Shown here: in pieces, positions 55,321 to 64,000 of the stretch
Position numbering within the stretch: the first letter of the stretch is position 1
Layout of the letters: every line of letters begins with the position of its first letter
Made by a program: the position numbers and the translations under genes
The notes under the pieces: generated by a model
Database searches by the model: none
What the model was told of the DNA's origin: nothing
The model's input: only the letters and a program-made list of their open reading frames with translations
Assembly (NCBI GenBank): GCA_947589085.1
Contig: CANPZD010000006.1
Span: 1 to 64,000 of the forward strand
DNA: 64,000 nt
Reading direction: 5' to 3'
From: an uncultured Clostridia bacterium
Lineage (GTDB): Bacteria > Bacillota > Clostridia > Christensenellales > Borkfalkiaceae

Positions 55321-57887
55321 AGCCGATTTTTCTGGAATTCTGCGGGATCAATTCTTTTTCCGAGCCTGCGCAGATCGATTTCACCAAACTCCTCGAGTTC
55401 GGGATCTTCGGGATCTTCGGCGATACCGGTTCCGGCAAGAGCACCGTTCTCGATTGCATCGGCTTTGCTCTGTACGGCAATGTGGACCGTTCCCGTTCGG
55501 GCAGCATTGCCGATATCATCCATTATAAGCAGGACGCCGCGTATGTGCATTTCGAATTCGAGATCGTATACGAAGGCCGCCGCAGAACGTTTTATGTCGA
55601 GCGGGAATTGAAGCGGAAAAACGCGGCGCAGACGGTTCGCGTATATGAGCGGGACGGCGCGGCGCTTACGGCGCTCGCCGAGGGATTCCGCGAGAGCAAC
55701 GCTCTGCTCGAACGCATCATCGGCCTTGAACAAAAGGACTTTGAAAAATGTATTGCGCTTCCGCAGGGGGAATTCGCGCAGTTCGTCAAGGCGCAGCGCG
55801 GCGAGCGATTGAAACTTGTTTCCCGGCTCTTTGATCTCGAAGCGTACGGCGAACGGCTCACAAAGCGGGTCAAAGAAAAGTATTACAACGCGCATTTGCA
55901 GACGGTGCGGCTGGAAGAGGCGATGAAACCGTATGCGGAGGCTTCCGTTGAGGCGGTCCGCGCGCTCGAAGAGGAGCTGAAACGCCTGAAAGAAGAGGAG
56001 ACGGAAGCGGGGTCCGCGCTTGCCCGCGCGCAGGAAGAAGAGAAGCGGTTGCTTGCTCTCTGCGAAAAACGGCGGGAAGCCGAACAGATCCTGCAAAAGC
56101 TTTCCGCATTGGAGGCAAAGCGTTCGGAAATGGAAGAGACCGAGCGGGATCTTTCCCGTCTCGATCATGCGTTTGCCGTGGTAAAAGCGGCGCGCGAGGG
56201 CATGCAGCTTCGTGCGCGCAAAGAGGCCGCGGAGACGGAGTTGCGCCGCGCGCAGGAAAAATTCCGCTCGGCGGAAGCGGCGTCTGAACAGATCAACGCG
56301 TGGGACGAAGCGGGAGCGGAGGCGGAAATCGAACGTCTTACCGAGTTGCGCGCCCGCGCTGCCGCGGCGGAGAGCGTGAGGTCCCGCCGTGCGGAAGCGG
56401 AAAAAAAATTTTCGGCCGCGGCGCTTGCGCTGCGCGAGGAAAGCAAACTGTATCGGGAGTTTTCTTACGACGCAGAGCGGGCCGCGATCGAGCAGGAGCT
56501 TGCCGCGCTCGGTTCGGAAAACTTTCTGGAATATGCGGAAACGCATGGAAAGGCCGCGCTGTTCCGCGACGAGTACCGCACGTTTGCAGACGAGCTTGGC
56601 GAGCTTACGGAGAAACATCCGACGGTGGCGCCGGACAGCGCGCCGCTCATCGAAAAATACAGGGCGCTTTCCGCCGGAGAGCGGGCGGATCTTTCCCGGC
56701 TTGGCGCGGGATTCGAAAAAGCGGAACAGAGGCGGAGAGAACTGCGGGAATCCCTTCTCATGCTGGAAAAACAAAAGGGAAGATACGATCTTCACCTGCA
56801 AAAGTTGGCGCAGCTCACAGGGGAATTTTCCCGTTGGAAAGAGGAGATCGCGGATTGCGACGCAAAACTTTCGGATGCGCCCGCGCTTCCGGACGCCGAA
56901 GCGGCGCTTCTTGCCAAACGGCGCGAAAAACGCGAGATGACCGAAAAACGAAACGGCGCCGCCAAGCAATTTTCCGAGGCGCAAGCCGCGCTGGTCGCCG
57001 CGGAGGAACGCGTCAAAGCGTCGGAAGGCGCGCTCTCGGAGGGGAGAGCCAGATATCTTGAAACGCTGAACGCGGGAGGATTCGCCGCCGCGGAAGAAGC
57101 CGACTCGCTCTGCGCAAAATACGGAGACCCGGCGGACGCGAAGCGGCGGACGGCGGAGTACAGAGCCGAACTTGCCGCGGCGCTTGCCCGCAAGAACGAG
57201 CTGAACGCGGATTATTCGCAGGCGACGGACGAAGCGCTCGAACGCGCGCGGCTGCTGCGGGAAGAGCAGGAGGAGCGCGTGAAAGAGCATGCGAAACGCA
57301 TCGCGCTCTCGGAAGCGGAACTCGGCCGCATCGAAAAAGCGCTTGCCGAAAAGCGCGCGCTCGAAGGCGAATTCCGCGAAGCCAGACAAAAAAGCGAACT
57401 TCTGGAGCGGCTCAGAAAGTTGCTCGAAGGCAATAAATTTATGGAATTCGTTGCGGAAGAGTACTTGCAGAAAGTCGCCGTGCATGCGAGCGAGCGCCTG
57501 CTTTCTCTGACGGACGGAAGATATTTTCTGCGCTACGACGGCGGATTTTACGTCGGCGACAACTTCAACGGAGGGGAGAAACGCGGCGTGTACACGCTTT
57601 CGGGCGGCGAGACGTTTCTGGTCTCTCTTTCGCTCGCGCTTGCGCTGGGTTCGGAGATCTGCGCCCGTTCGCTCAGGCCCATCGAATTTTTCTTTCTCGA
57701 CGAGGGATTCGGCACGCTTGACGCGCACCTGATCGATACGGTGATGGACAGTCTCGAGAAGCTGCGCGGAGAGCACTTTACGATCGGCATCATCTCCCAT
57801 GTGGAGGAACTCAAACACAGAATCGACCGCAAGCTGCTGGTTCGGAAAGCGACCGAGCAGCACGGATCGCAAATCATCGCAGAGTGA
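55317..57887 (+). CDS. sbcC: Exonuclease SbcC (Rad50-like ATPase), short and without a CxxC hook
   Basis: An 856-residue SMC-like ATPase: N-terminal Walker A GDTGSGKS (35-42), Q-loop LPQGEFAQF, two coiled-coil arms (about 180-690), signature TLSGGETFLVSLSLALALG and Walker B FFFLDEGFGTLD. It is shorter than the common 1000-1150 residues. In the turn between the arms no CxxC zinc-hook motif is found; only single cysteines occur (for example DSLCAKYG). Dimerisation would have to work another way. Last four bases before the next TTG start carry GAGG. Confidence 0.95.
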   Translation: MKPIFLEFCGINSFSEPAQIDFTKLLEFGIFGIFGDTGSGKSTVLDCIGFALYGNVDRSRSGSIADIIHYKQDAAYVHFEFEIVYEGRRRTFYVERELKRKNAAQTVRVYERDGAALTALAEGFRESNALLERIIGLEQKDFEKCIALPQGEFAQFVKAQRGERLKLVSRLFDLEAYGERLTKRVKEKYYNAHLQTVRLEEAMKPYAEASVEAVRALEEELKRLKEEETEAGSALARAQEEEKRLLALCEKRREAEQILQKLSALEAKRSEMEETERDLSRLDHAFAVVKAAREGMQLRARKEAAETELRRAQEKFRSAEAASEQINAWDEAGAEAEIERLTELRARAAAAESVRSRRAEAEKKFSAAALALREESKLYREFSYDAERAAIEQELAALGSENFLEYAETHGKAALFRDEYRTFADELGELTEKHPTVAPDSAPLIEKYRALSAGERADLSRLGAGFEKAEQRRRELRESLLMLEKQKGRYDLHLQKLAQLTGEFSRWKEEIADCDAKLSDAPALPDAEAALLAKRREKREMTEKRNGAAKQFSEAQAALVAAEERVKASEGALSEGRARYLETLNAGGFAAAEEADSLCAKYGDPADAKRRTAEYRAELAAALARKNELNADYSQATDEALERARLLREEQEERVKEHAKRIALSEAELGRIEKALAEKRALEGEFREARQKSELLERLRKLLEGNKFMEFVAEEYLQKVAVHASERLLSLTDGRYFLRYDGGFYVGDNFNGGEKRGVYTLSGGETFLVSLSLALALGSEICARSLRPIEFFFLDEGFGTLDAHLIDTVMDSLEKLRGEHFTIGIISHVEELKHRIDRKLLVRKATEQHGSQIIAE

Positions 57888-57896
57888 GGTAACGTT

Positions 57897-59582
57897 TTGG
57901 CGAAACAGATTTTGACGCCCGTCACGCTATGGAAAGATTTCGACGAGTCGCTTCCGCTCGAGGAGGAGCTTATTTCGGAGACGCGCGATCAGGGATGCGT
58001 GTTCCGGGATCTCTATTTCAAGGGCCGCGAAACGGGTGCGGGACGCGTAAAAATTTACGCGCGCTACATTTTCCCCGCCGACGCGGAAAAATTTCCCGTC
58101 GTCATGATTTTGTTCGAAGCGGGACTTCCCTTCGACGAAACTTTTGTGATGCACTTCGTCAAGAACGGCTACGGCGTGCTCTGCGTCGATTATTGCGGTT
58201 TGCGCCCGGAGGGTCCGTATACCGTTTATCCGACGAATATCGATTACGCAAACTTCGTCCGGGCGGACGGAACGCTCTATGATTGCGCCGAAACGGCCCG
58301 CGAGACCTGTTGGTATGAGTGGGCGGGCGTCGCAAGATACGCGGCGCGGTATCTTTTCGGGAGGGAAGAGGTGACCTGCGTCGGCGCGATCGGATTGCGA
58401 ACGGGCGGGGAAGTAATCTTCAAGATCGCGCCCTATTCCGAGCTTTCCTGTATGATCTCCGTGTGCGCCGCCGGTTGGCTCGCTTACCGCGGGATCGACA
58501 AATTCGGCAAAGAGGTCGGCAAACCCGTATTCGATGAAGAACGTCATCGCTTTATTGCGGGGATCGATTCCCAAAGCTATGCGCCTTACGTCGGCTGTCC
58601 GGTCCTACTGCTTTCCGCCGTAAACGATAAAACGTACAATTACGACCGCGTTTACGATACGTTTTCGCAGTTGAATCCCGAAGTGGAAAAGGCGTTGCTT
58701 TTTTCCGCTCACGGCAACGGACTTCTGGGGACTCATACGCTTCTCGATATCGATCTTTTCCTCGGCAAACACCTGAAAAAGCACTCCGTCTTTGTCAGCA
58801 AACCCATCGGCGTGAGCGTCGGCGAGGATGAACAGGGAAATCTCGTCGTGAAGGGAAGTTTCGATCCCGAGGGCGAGATCAAGGAATTCGGAATTTTTTA
58901 CACGGAAAACGTCGCCGCGTTCAAAACGCGCGACTGGACCCGCGTACTCGGGAATTTCGACGATTTGAAAGGAAACGCGGGCACGGTGCCGCTGCCGCTC
59001 TATTCCGGCAGCCGACAGGCGCTCGTCTACGCGTTTGCCAATTATTCGAACAATTTTTCCGTCACGTCCAAGATCCTTGAAGTCAACGTCACGAAGCAGT
59101 ACGCGAATTCCAGACCGATGAGCCGCATTCTCTATGCGGAGGAGGACGGAAGAAACGGGTTCGCGTCGTTCCGGAGAAGGACGCGCGCGGTGGCCGACTG
59201 TTTCATGGCGGAAACGGGCGTCGTATCCCATTATCTTCCCGGATACGGCGGGATCAAGGGGATTGCCGTCTCTTCGGGGATCATCTCTTACCGTGTGGGC
59301 GAGCCGCGGTTCCGTCCGCCGGAGGGCGTTTCCTTCCGGTTCGACGCCTATTCCAAAGTCAACACCCGCCTGCGCGTGCTGTTTTATAAGGACGAAGAGG
59401 AGGACGTCGGTTTCAAATGCGAAGTGCCCGTTGCGGGCGGCGGAAAGTGGAAGAGCGTGCTTCTCGACGCTTCCGAATTCAAATCGGAAACGGGCCTGTC
59501 GCTCGGCAGTTTTGACGGCGTGGTCTCCGTCGTGTTTTTGAGCGACGACCAAATTCTCATCAATAACGTGCTTTGGATCTGA
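57897..59582 (+). CDS. Alpha/beta-hydrolase-fold protein with substituted nucleophile, plus C-terminal beta domain
   Basis: A 561-residue protein that I cannot assign to a named family. Residues about 50-300 follow the BAAT/acetyl-esterase alpha/beta-hydrolase plan: VVMILFEAGLPFD, GYGVLCVDYCG, then the nucleophile elbow reads GLRTGGE where GxSxGG is expected, so the serine is replaced by arginine. An acid (VNDKTYNYDR) and a histidine (SAHGNGLLGTH) are in the right places. The C-terminal 260 residues look like a beta-rich, carbohydrate-binding-like domain (FRFDAYSKVNTRLRVLFY...NNVLWI). TTG start at 57897, GAGG seven bases upstream. No signal peptide, so cytosolic. Possibly a binding protein or an enzyme with altered chemistry. 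Confidence 0.55.
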   Translation: MAKQILTPVTLWKDFDESLPLEEELISETRDQGCVFRDLYFKGRETGAGRVKIYARYIFPADAEKFPVVMILFEAGLPFDETFVMHFVKNGYGVLCVDYCGLRPEGPYTVYPTNIDYANFVRADGTLYDCAETARETCWYEWAGVARYAARYLFGREEVTCVGAIGLRTGGEVIFKIAPYSELSCMISVCAAGWLAYRGIDKFGKEVGKPVFDEERHRFIAGIDSQSYAPYVGCPVLLLSAVNDKTYNYDRVYDTFSQLNPEVEKALLFSAHGNGLLGTHTLLDIDLFLGKHLKKHSVFVSKPIGVSVGEDEQGNLVVKGSFDPEGEIKEFGIFYTENVAAFKTRDWTRVLGNFDDLKGNAGTVPLPLYSGSRQALVYAFANYSNNFSVTSKILEVNVTKQYANSRPMSRILYAEEDGRNGFASFRRRTRAVADCFMAETGVVSHYLPGYGGIKGIAVSSGIISYRVGEPRFRPPEGVSFRFDAYSKVNTRLRVLFYKDEEEDVGFKCEVPVAGGGKWKSVLLDASEFKSETGLSLGSFDGVVSVVFLSDDQILINNVLWI

Positions 59583-59583
59583 T

Positions 59584-59763
59584 ATGGAGCTTGGCGATAC
59601 CTTTGAAGCGAAAAAGCCGCATCCGTGCGGCGCGAATCGATGGAAGATCGTCGGAACGGGCGCAGACTGGAAGATCAGGTGCCTCGGATGCGGCAGGATC
59701 GTTGTTCTCTTGCCGGACGAACTTTCCAAAAGGATCAAACGCGTACTTTCAAAGGAGGCGTGA
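59584..59763 (+). CDS. DUF951 family small zinc-finger-like protein
   Basis: A 59-residue protein of the DUF951 family: AKKPHPCGANRWKIVGTGADWKI split at RWK, then RCLGCGRIVVL and a basic helix DELSKRIKRVL. Cysteines C15, C33 and C36 form the conserved PCG...CLGCG pattern, probably a metal site. The ATG at 59584 is one base after the preceding stop (TGATATGG); the stop TGA directly precedes the ATG of lepB. AAAGGAGG inside its end is the SD for lepB. Function unknown; in Firmicutes it often stands beside mscS or parB genes. Confidence 0.85.
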   Translation: MELGDTFEAKKPHPCGANRWKIVGTGADWKIRCLGCGRIVVLLPDELSKRIKRVLSKEA

Positions 59764-60426
59764 ATGGGCCGTCCCGAACTTCTCGATCCCCGTAAAAAAA
59801 TCAATAATCCGCTCTGGACGATATTTTATATCGTCGTTGTGCTCGTGATCCTTTACTTCTTCGGGCAGATCTGGGTCAATTCCCGCTATTTTCTCGTGGA
59901 AGTCAAGGGCGCATCGATGGACGATACGCTGTACGGCGGGGTCTACAATTCCGCAACCCAAGATTATACGGGCGGAGATCGCCTGCTCGCTTCCCGCGGC
60001 GGATCGGCGGAGCGCGGGGATATCGTGATCGTCGACGTTGAGGGGAATCCCGCGTTCGAGGGGGGGAATATTATCAAACGGCTCATCGCCGTGGAGGGGG
60101 ACACCGTCCGTCTTTCGGGCGGATTCGTGTATATCACGTATGCCGAAACGACGAGCGAAATTCGGCTCGACGAGCCTTACGTCAAGGGAGAAACCGACCC
60201 CGTGCGCAATGTTTCGGGCGAGATCGTCTCGGAATGGACGCTCGGGAAGGGCGAGATCTTCGTCATGGGAGACAATCGCGCCAAGAGCGAGGATTCCCGC
60301 TATGTCGGTCCGCTCCCCGCGCAAGATATCATCGGGGTCGTTCTCGATTGGAACTTTACCGCACCGCGCGGAATGGAACGCGTAAGCGCCTTTTTCGTCC
60401 GCGGATATCTCTGCGGCTGGTTCTGA
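59764..60426 (+). CDS. lepB: Signal peptidase I
   Basis: A 220-residue type I signal peptidase with one N-terminal membrane anchor (about residues 18-36). Catalytic S51 in KGASMDDTL and K105 in IIKRLIAVEGDTV; later GEIFVMGDNRAKSEDSRYVGPL box E. It removes signal peptides outside the membrane. An insertion of about 20 residues between the Ser and Lys boxes is unremarkable. Part of a likely operon from 57897 to the end of the window. Confidence 0.96.
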   Translation: MGRPELLDPRKKINNPLWTIFYIVVVLVILYFFGQIWVNSRYFLVEVKGASMDDTLYGGVYNSATQDYTGGDRLLASRGGSAERGDIVIVDVEGNPAFEGGNIIKRLIAVEGDTVRLSGGFVYITYAETTSEIRLDEPYVKGETDPVRNVSGEIVSEWTLGKGEIFVMGDNRAKSEDSRYVGPLPAQDIIGVVLDWNFTAPRGMERVSAFFVRGYLCGWF

Positions 60427-60458
60427 TCCGATTTATCAACCTGCAATAGGAGATCGAT

Positions 60459-61340
60459 ATGGAAATTCAACTTACAGCAGACAGTACTTGCGATTTGGGA
60501 AAATACGGAACAGAGAGGAACGTCGCGTTGATGCCGCTCTCCGTGATCCTCGGCGGCGCCAATCACCTTGACGGAGTGGATATCGTGCCGCAGGATATTT
60601 TCGATTTTGTCGAACGGACGGGCGAACTCCCCAAGACGGCTGCGCCGAGCGCGCAGGATTACGCGGATTTTTTCCGTCCCTTTGCGGATGCGGGAAAGAC
60701 CGTGATCCATTTCAGTATTTCTTCGCGATCTTCCTCCTCCAACGCCTATGCCGCCGAAGCCGCGAAGCAATTCCCGGGAAAGGTGTATGTTGTCGACAGC
60801 AAGGCGCTTTCCTCGGGACAAGGCCTGCTCGTCATGAAGGCGTCCGACCTGCTGCGGGAAGGGAAAACTGCCGATGAGATCGTGGAAACGGTGAACGCCC
60901 TGCGTCCGCTCGTGAACACCTCGTTCATTCCCGACCGGCTTGATTATCTCTACAAGGGCGGCAGATGTTCGCGCATGGCGATGTACGGGGCGAACATTCT
61001 CAAGATCCATCCGCTCATCGAGATGGAGGACGGGCAGCTTGTCGCCGAAAAGAAATATCGCGGCAGCATGCAGAAATGTATTGCGAATTATATCGAAGAT
61101 CTCGCGGCGAAATATCCCGAATACGACCGTACGCGCTGTTTTGTAACGCACAGCAGCGCGGATGCGGAACTTGTGTCTTTCGCCCGCGAAAAAGTTGCGG
61201 AGACATTCCGGTTCGACGAAATTCTGGAGACGGTCGCGGGCTCCGTGATCACGGGGCATTGCGGCCGGAATACGCTCGGCGTGCTCTTTATCGCAAAATC
61301 AACCAAGGAGGAAAATTCATGCGCGCAGTCGTTACGGTGA
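60459..61340 (+). CDS. DegV family fatty acid-binding protein
   Basis: A 293-residue DegV/FakB-type protein (LTADSTCDLGKYG, FSISSRSSSSNAYAAEAA, VYVVDSKALSSGQGLLVMKA, DRLDYLYKGGRCSRMAMYGANILKIHPLIEMEDG, GSVITGHCGRNTLGVLF). It differs clearly from the protein at 10188, so it may prefer another fatty acid. SD AGGAGA. Its end overlaps the ACT-domain gene by 22 bases. Confidence 0.94.
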   Translation: MEIQLTADSTCDLGKYGTERNVALMPLSVILGGANHLDGVDIVPQDIFDFVERTGELPKTAAPSAQDYADFFRPFADAGKTVIHFSISSRSSSSNAYAAEAAKQFPGKVYVVDSKALSSGQGLLVMKASDLLREGKTADEIVETVNALRPLVNTSFIPDRLDYLYKGGRCSRMAMYGANILKIHPLIEMEDGQLVAEKKYRGSMQKCIANYIEDLAAKYPEYDRTRCFVTHSSADAELVSFAREKVAETFRFDEILETVAGSVITGHCGRNTLGVLFIAKSTKEENSCAQSLR

Positions 61341-61585
61341 CCGGTTCCGACAGAACGGGCGTCATTGCCGGGATCAGCGGATTTTTAGCGAAGAAGAACA
61401 TCAATATCGAGGACGTCTCGCAGACGATCCTCGGGAATCAGTTTGCCATGATCATGATGATCTGCGTGCCCGAATCGTCGGATTTTTCCGCGCTTGCGGA
61501 TGAATGCGCCGCATACGGAAAGGGGATCGGAATGCACGTCCGGTTGCAGCACGCGGATATTTTTGACGCTATGCACAATATTTGA
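61319..61585 (+). CDS. ACT domain protein (UPF0237)
   Basis: An 88-residue single ACT domain ([39 protein letters not shown] split at NINIED, then [10 protein letters not shown]). It matches the UPF0237 family, which is nearly always followed by a DUF711/PFL gene, as here. AAGGAGG lies six bases before the ATG at 61319. Probably a small-molecule sensor for the next enzyme. Confidence 0.94.
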   Translation: MRAVVTVTGSDRTGVIAGISGFLAKKNINIEDVSQTILGNQFAMIMMICVPESSDFSALADECAAYGKGIGMHVRLQHADIFDAMHNI

Positions 61586-61593
61586 GAGGCGCT

Positions 61594-62949
61594 ATGTTCA
61601 ACAAAAGTCAAGTGATCGAAACCATCGAAATGGTGGAAAAAGAACATCTGGATATCCGCACGGTGACGATGGGACTTTCCCTTCTCTCCTGCGTGCGGGG
61701 CAATGCGCGCGAGACTGCGGACGCGGTCTACGACCATGTGATGCGGAAAGCGCAGCATCTCGTTCCGACGGCGGAATCGCTCTCGCGCAGATACGGGATC
61801 CCGATCGTGAACAAACGGATCTCCGTGACGCCGGTCTCTCTGATCACGGCGGCCTTTCCCGCGGAGAGCGGCTTGATCGGCGGCGCGCTCGATCGGGCGG
61901 CACGCGAACTCGGGATCGATTTCTTGGGCGGTTATTCCGCGCTCGTCCATAAGGGCACGGCCGACTATGAAGAGATCTTTCTCCGCACGATCCCGGAAGT
62001 GCTTGCCCAAACGGAGCGGCTGTGTTCTTCCGTCAATGTGGGATCGTCGCGTTCCGGGATCAATATCGACGCCGTCCGTCTCATGGGGGAAATCATCAAA
62101 GAGACGGCCGAACTGACCAAAGATCGGGATGGCCTCGGCTGCTGTAAACTCGTCGTGTTCTGCAACGCCGTGGAGGACAACCCGTTTATGGCGGGCGCTT
62201 TCCACGGCGCGGGAGAAGCGGATACCGTGATCAATGTCGGCGTTTCGGGGCCGGGCGTTGTGCAGCACGCGCTCAGTTTCGTGCCGGACGCGGATCTTAC
62301 CGACGCCGCGGAAGTCATCAAACGCACGGCGTTCAAAATCACGCGCGCGGGGCAGCTGATCGCCAAAGAGGCGGCGGAATGTCTCGGGGCGCGTTTCGGC
62401 ATCGTCGACCTGTCGCTGGCGCCCACGCCGGCGCGCGGGGATTCGGTCGCGCACATTCTCGAAGAATTGGGATTGGAAGTCGTCGGCTGTCACGGGACCA
62501 CGGCGGCGCTTGCCATGCTCAACGATGCGGTCAAGAAGGGGGGCGTCATGGCTTCCTCGCGCGTCGGGGGACTTTCGGGCGCGTTTATCCCCGTTTCCGA
62601 GGATATCGGCATGATCGAATCGGCGGAGAAGGGGCGCATTACGATCGATAAATTGGAAGCGATGACCTGCGTCTGCTCCGTCGGGTTGGATATGATCGCC
62701 GTTCCCGGCGATACGCCCGCTTCAACGCTTTCCGCGATCATCGCAGACGAAGCCGCGATCGGCATGATCAATAACAAAACGACCGCGGTCAGAGTGATCC
62801 CGGCACCCGGCAAGAAAGTGGGCGATTCCGTGAATTTCGGCGGGCTTCTCGGCAGGGCGCCCGTCATGCCCGTTCATCAGGGCGATGCAAGCAAATTTAT
62901 CGGACGGGGCGGCCTCATTCCCGCACCCATCCACAGCTTTAAGAACTGA
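61594..62949 (+). CDS. DUF711/UPF0210 (PFL-like) family protein
   Basis: A 451-residue protein of the UPF0210 family, distantly related to pyruvate formate-lyase-type barrels ([132 protein letters not shown]). No glycyl-radical loop is present, and activity is not known. Starts at the ATG at 61594 with GAGAGG upstream, eight bases after the ACT gene, its constant partner. Confidence 0.93.
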   Translation: MFNKSQVIETIEMVEKEHLDIRTVTMGLSLLSCVRGNARETADAVYDHVMRKAQHLVPTAESLSRRYGIPIVNKRISVTPVSLITAAFPAESGLIGGALDRAARELGIDFLGGYSALVHKGTADYEEIFLRTIPEVLAQTERLCSSVNVGSSRSGINIDAVRLMGEIIKETAELTKDRDGLGCCKLVVFCNAVEDNPFMAGAFHGAGEADTVINVGVSGPGVVQHALSFVPDADLTDAAEVIKRTAFKITRAGQLIAKEAAECLGARFGIVDLSLAPTPARGDSVAHILEELGLEVVGCHGTTAALAMLNDAVKKGGVMASSRVGGLSGAFIPVSEDIGMIESAEKGRITIDKLEAMTCVCSVGLDMIAVPGDTPASTLSAIIADEAAIGMINNKTTAVRVIPAPGKKVGDSVNFGGLLGRAPVMPVHQGDASKFIGRGGLIPAPIHSFKN

Positions 62950-62964
62950 TCATAGGAGGATCTT

Positions 62965-64000
62965 ATGCAGAGAAAGGACGTACGGGAAGTTTACAAATGG
63001 AAGCTCTCGGATATTTTTTCCTCGGATGAGGAATGGGAGAAGGCATATGCTTCTCTCGAAGCCGGCAACGATTTTTCGAAATACCGCGGCACGCTCGGCA
63101 CGGCGGAGGGGTTGCTCGCGTTTCTGAAAGCGGAGGAAGAGGTGAGCCGCAGGGCGCTCCGCGTATTTCTCTATGCGCATCTCAAGCGCGATCAGGACGT
63201 ACGGGAAACCAAATACGGTTCTTACGTCGCGAAGATCACGAGTTTCTTTACCCGTTTCGAATCGGAGACAGCGTTTTCGACGCCGGAACTCACCGCGCTT
63301 GCCGACGACGTTCTCGACGGCTATCTTGCGGATCCACGTCTCAAAGATTACGATTACATGCTTTCCCGCATCAAGGCGAGCAAAAAATATACGCTTTCCG
63401 AGCGGGAGGAAATTATCCTTGCGCAAGCGGGCGAGCCGCTTTCCACGGCGAGCCTTGCGTTCATGATGCTGGACAACGCCGAACTCAATTTGCCCGAGAT
63501 CGAATACGAAGGAAAAAAGACGCCGCTTTCTCACGGCCTGTATTCCGTCATAATGAACGGAAAAGACAGGGCAAAGCGCAAAGAAGCGTACGAACTCTAT
63601 TATTCCGCATATCGGAAGATTCTCGGCACGATCGCGACGACCTATTACGGCAATGTGCAAAAGGATATCTTTTATCAGCGCGTGCGCGGCTATGATTCCT
63701 GTCTGCAAATGGCGCTCTTCGAAGAGGACGTCGACGAGTCCGTCTATCGCACGCTCGTGAAATCCGTGCGGGAAGCGACGCCTCTGATGCACCACTACAT
63801 TGCGCTTCGCAAGAAGATCATGGGATACGATAAGGCGTATATGTACGATATCTATCCCTCGCTCGTGGAGGACGCGGAACTCAAACTCTCCTATGAGGAC
63901 GCGTACGATCTTTGCATCAAGGGACTTGCGCCGCTCGGCAAGGAATACATCGAACTCTTCAAAAAGGGGCGCGACGAAGGCTGGATCGACGTTATGGAGA
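62965..64000 (+). CDS. pepF: Oligoendopeptidase F (M3B), 5' part
   Basis: The gene starts at ATG 62965 with a perfect AGGAGG five to six bases upstream and is open to the window end (345 codons seen). MQRKDVREVYKWKLSDIFSS, SKYRGTL, YAHLKRDQDVRETKY and the closing KEYIELFKKGRDEGWIDVME match the N-terminal and helical regions of PepF; the HExxH zinc motif would lie beyond the window (a full protein has about 600 residues). Cytosolic zinc peptidase for short peptides. Last of a run of closely spaced genes. Confidence 0.93.
   Translation, partial: MQRKDVREVYKWKLSDIFSSDEEWEKAYASLEAGNDFSKYRGTLGTAEGLLAFLKAEEEVSRRALRVFLYAHLKRDQDVRETKYGSYVAKITSFFTRFESETAFSTPELTALADDVLDGYLADPRLKDYDYMLSRIKASKKYTLSEREEIILAQAGEPLSTASLAFMMLDNAELNLPEIEYEGKKTPLSHGLYSVIMNGKDRAKRKEAYELYYSAYRKILGTIATTYYGNVQKDIFYQRVRGYDSCLQMALFEEDVDESVYRTLVKSVREATPLMHHYIALRKKIMGYDKAYMYDIYPSLVEDAELKLSYEDAYDLCIKGLAPLGKEYIELFKKGRDEGWIDVME

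Noticed and set aside
55086..57872. 928-codon minus-strand frame opposite sbcC
   Set aside because: Antisense shadow; Phe/Arg-rich low-quality protein, while the sense strand codes for a complete SbcC.

Overview
The window reads as the chromosome of a Gram-positive, endospore-forming member of the Bacillota, most probably a Clostridia-type anaerobe from an uncultured lineage. The support is gene content and order: spoIIGA-sigE-sigG followed by a YlmC/YmxH-type gene, dgt-dnaG-rpoD-trmK-nif3, rimP-nusA-ylxR-ylxQ-infB-rbfA-nrnA-truB-ribF, and rsmD-coaD with ylbJ and ylbK homologues. GC content looks moderately high (mid-fifties by eye). Genes are tightly packed, many neighbours overlap by ATGA or TAATG, and several starts are GTG or TTG with a good Shine-Dalgarno sequence (SD). 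No species can be named from this sequence alone.

Layout. 1-4.9 kb: type IV pilus genes (pilin, prepilin peptidase, PilM-, PilN- and PilO-like), interrupted between pilin and peptidase by about 1 kb of 35-bp tandem repeats that enclose a small GIY-YIG nuclease gene. 4.9-9.1 kb (minus strand): a sugar-binding-type lipoprotein overlapping a large hybrid histidine kinase. 9.3-12.3 kb: tRNA-Leu, a TspO homologue, a DegV protein, a HAD gene remnant and six tRNAs (Gly, Arg, His, Gln, Lys, Lys). 12.3-14.1 kb: a decayed accessory island with two fragments of a D12-type adenine methylase, a long hairpin repeat, a YefM/YoeB-type toxin-antitoxin pair and three related promoter segments, two of which may drive short non-coding RNAs. 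14.1-16.9 kb: HMA metal-binding protein, DtxR-family regulator, flavin reductase-like protein, VanZ-like protein, NrdR. 16.9-27.4 kb: ispG, a gene at the polC position reduced to OB fold plus exonuclease, then the translation operon rimP to ribF.

27.4-32.5 kb: AP endonuclease-like protein, M24 peptidase, efp, dtd, a patatin-like protein and a ComEC-type metallo-hydrolase. 32.5-37.1 kb: shikimate genes aroC-aroB-aroE-aroQ-aroK and an SDR reductase; the DAHP synthase lies separately at 45.3 kb and aroA is not in the window. 37.2-49.4 kb: dgt-dnaG-rpoD-trmK-nif3, a zinc-ribbon coiled-coil protein, alanine racemase, rsmD, coaD, DAHP synthase, YlbJ-like, YlbK-like and rarA. 49.5-52.2 kb: sporulation sigma genes. 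52.3-64 kb: a DnaD-domain protein with a zinc-knuckle tail (minus strand), sbcD-sbcC, a degenerate alpha/beta-hydrolase protein, DUF951, signal peptidase I, DegV, ACT, DUF711/PFL protein, and an oligoendopeptidase F running off the end.

Observations most worth following up: (a) the 35-bp repeat array that directly abuts both ends of the GIY-YIG gene, a candidate repeat-plus-nuclease element; (b) the PolC remnant, which keeps the exonuclease and OB fold, has lost PHP and polymerase, and carries a clamp-binding-like motif in its linker; (c) the orphan binding protein plus hybrid kinase pair; (d) the mosaic island at 12.3-14.1 kb with twin promoter/small-transcript units; (e) two genes whose promoters predict leaderless mRNAs.
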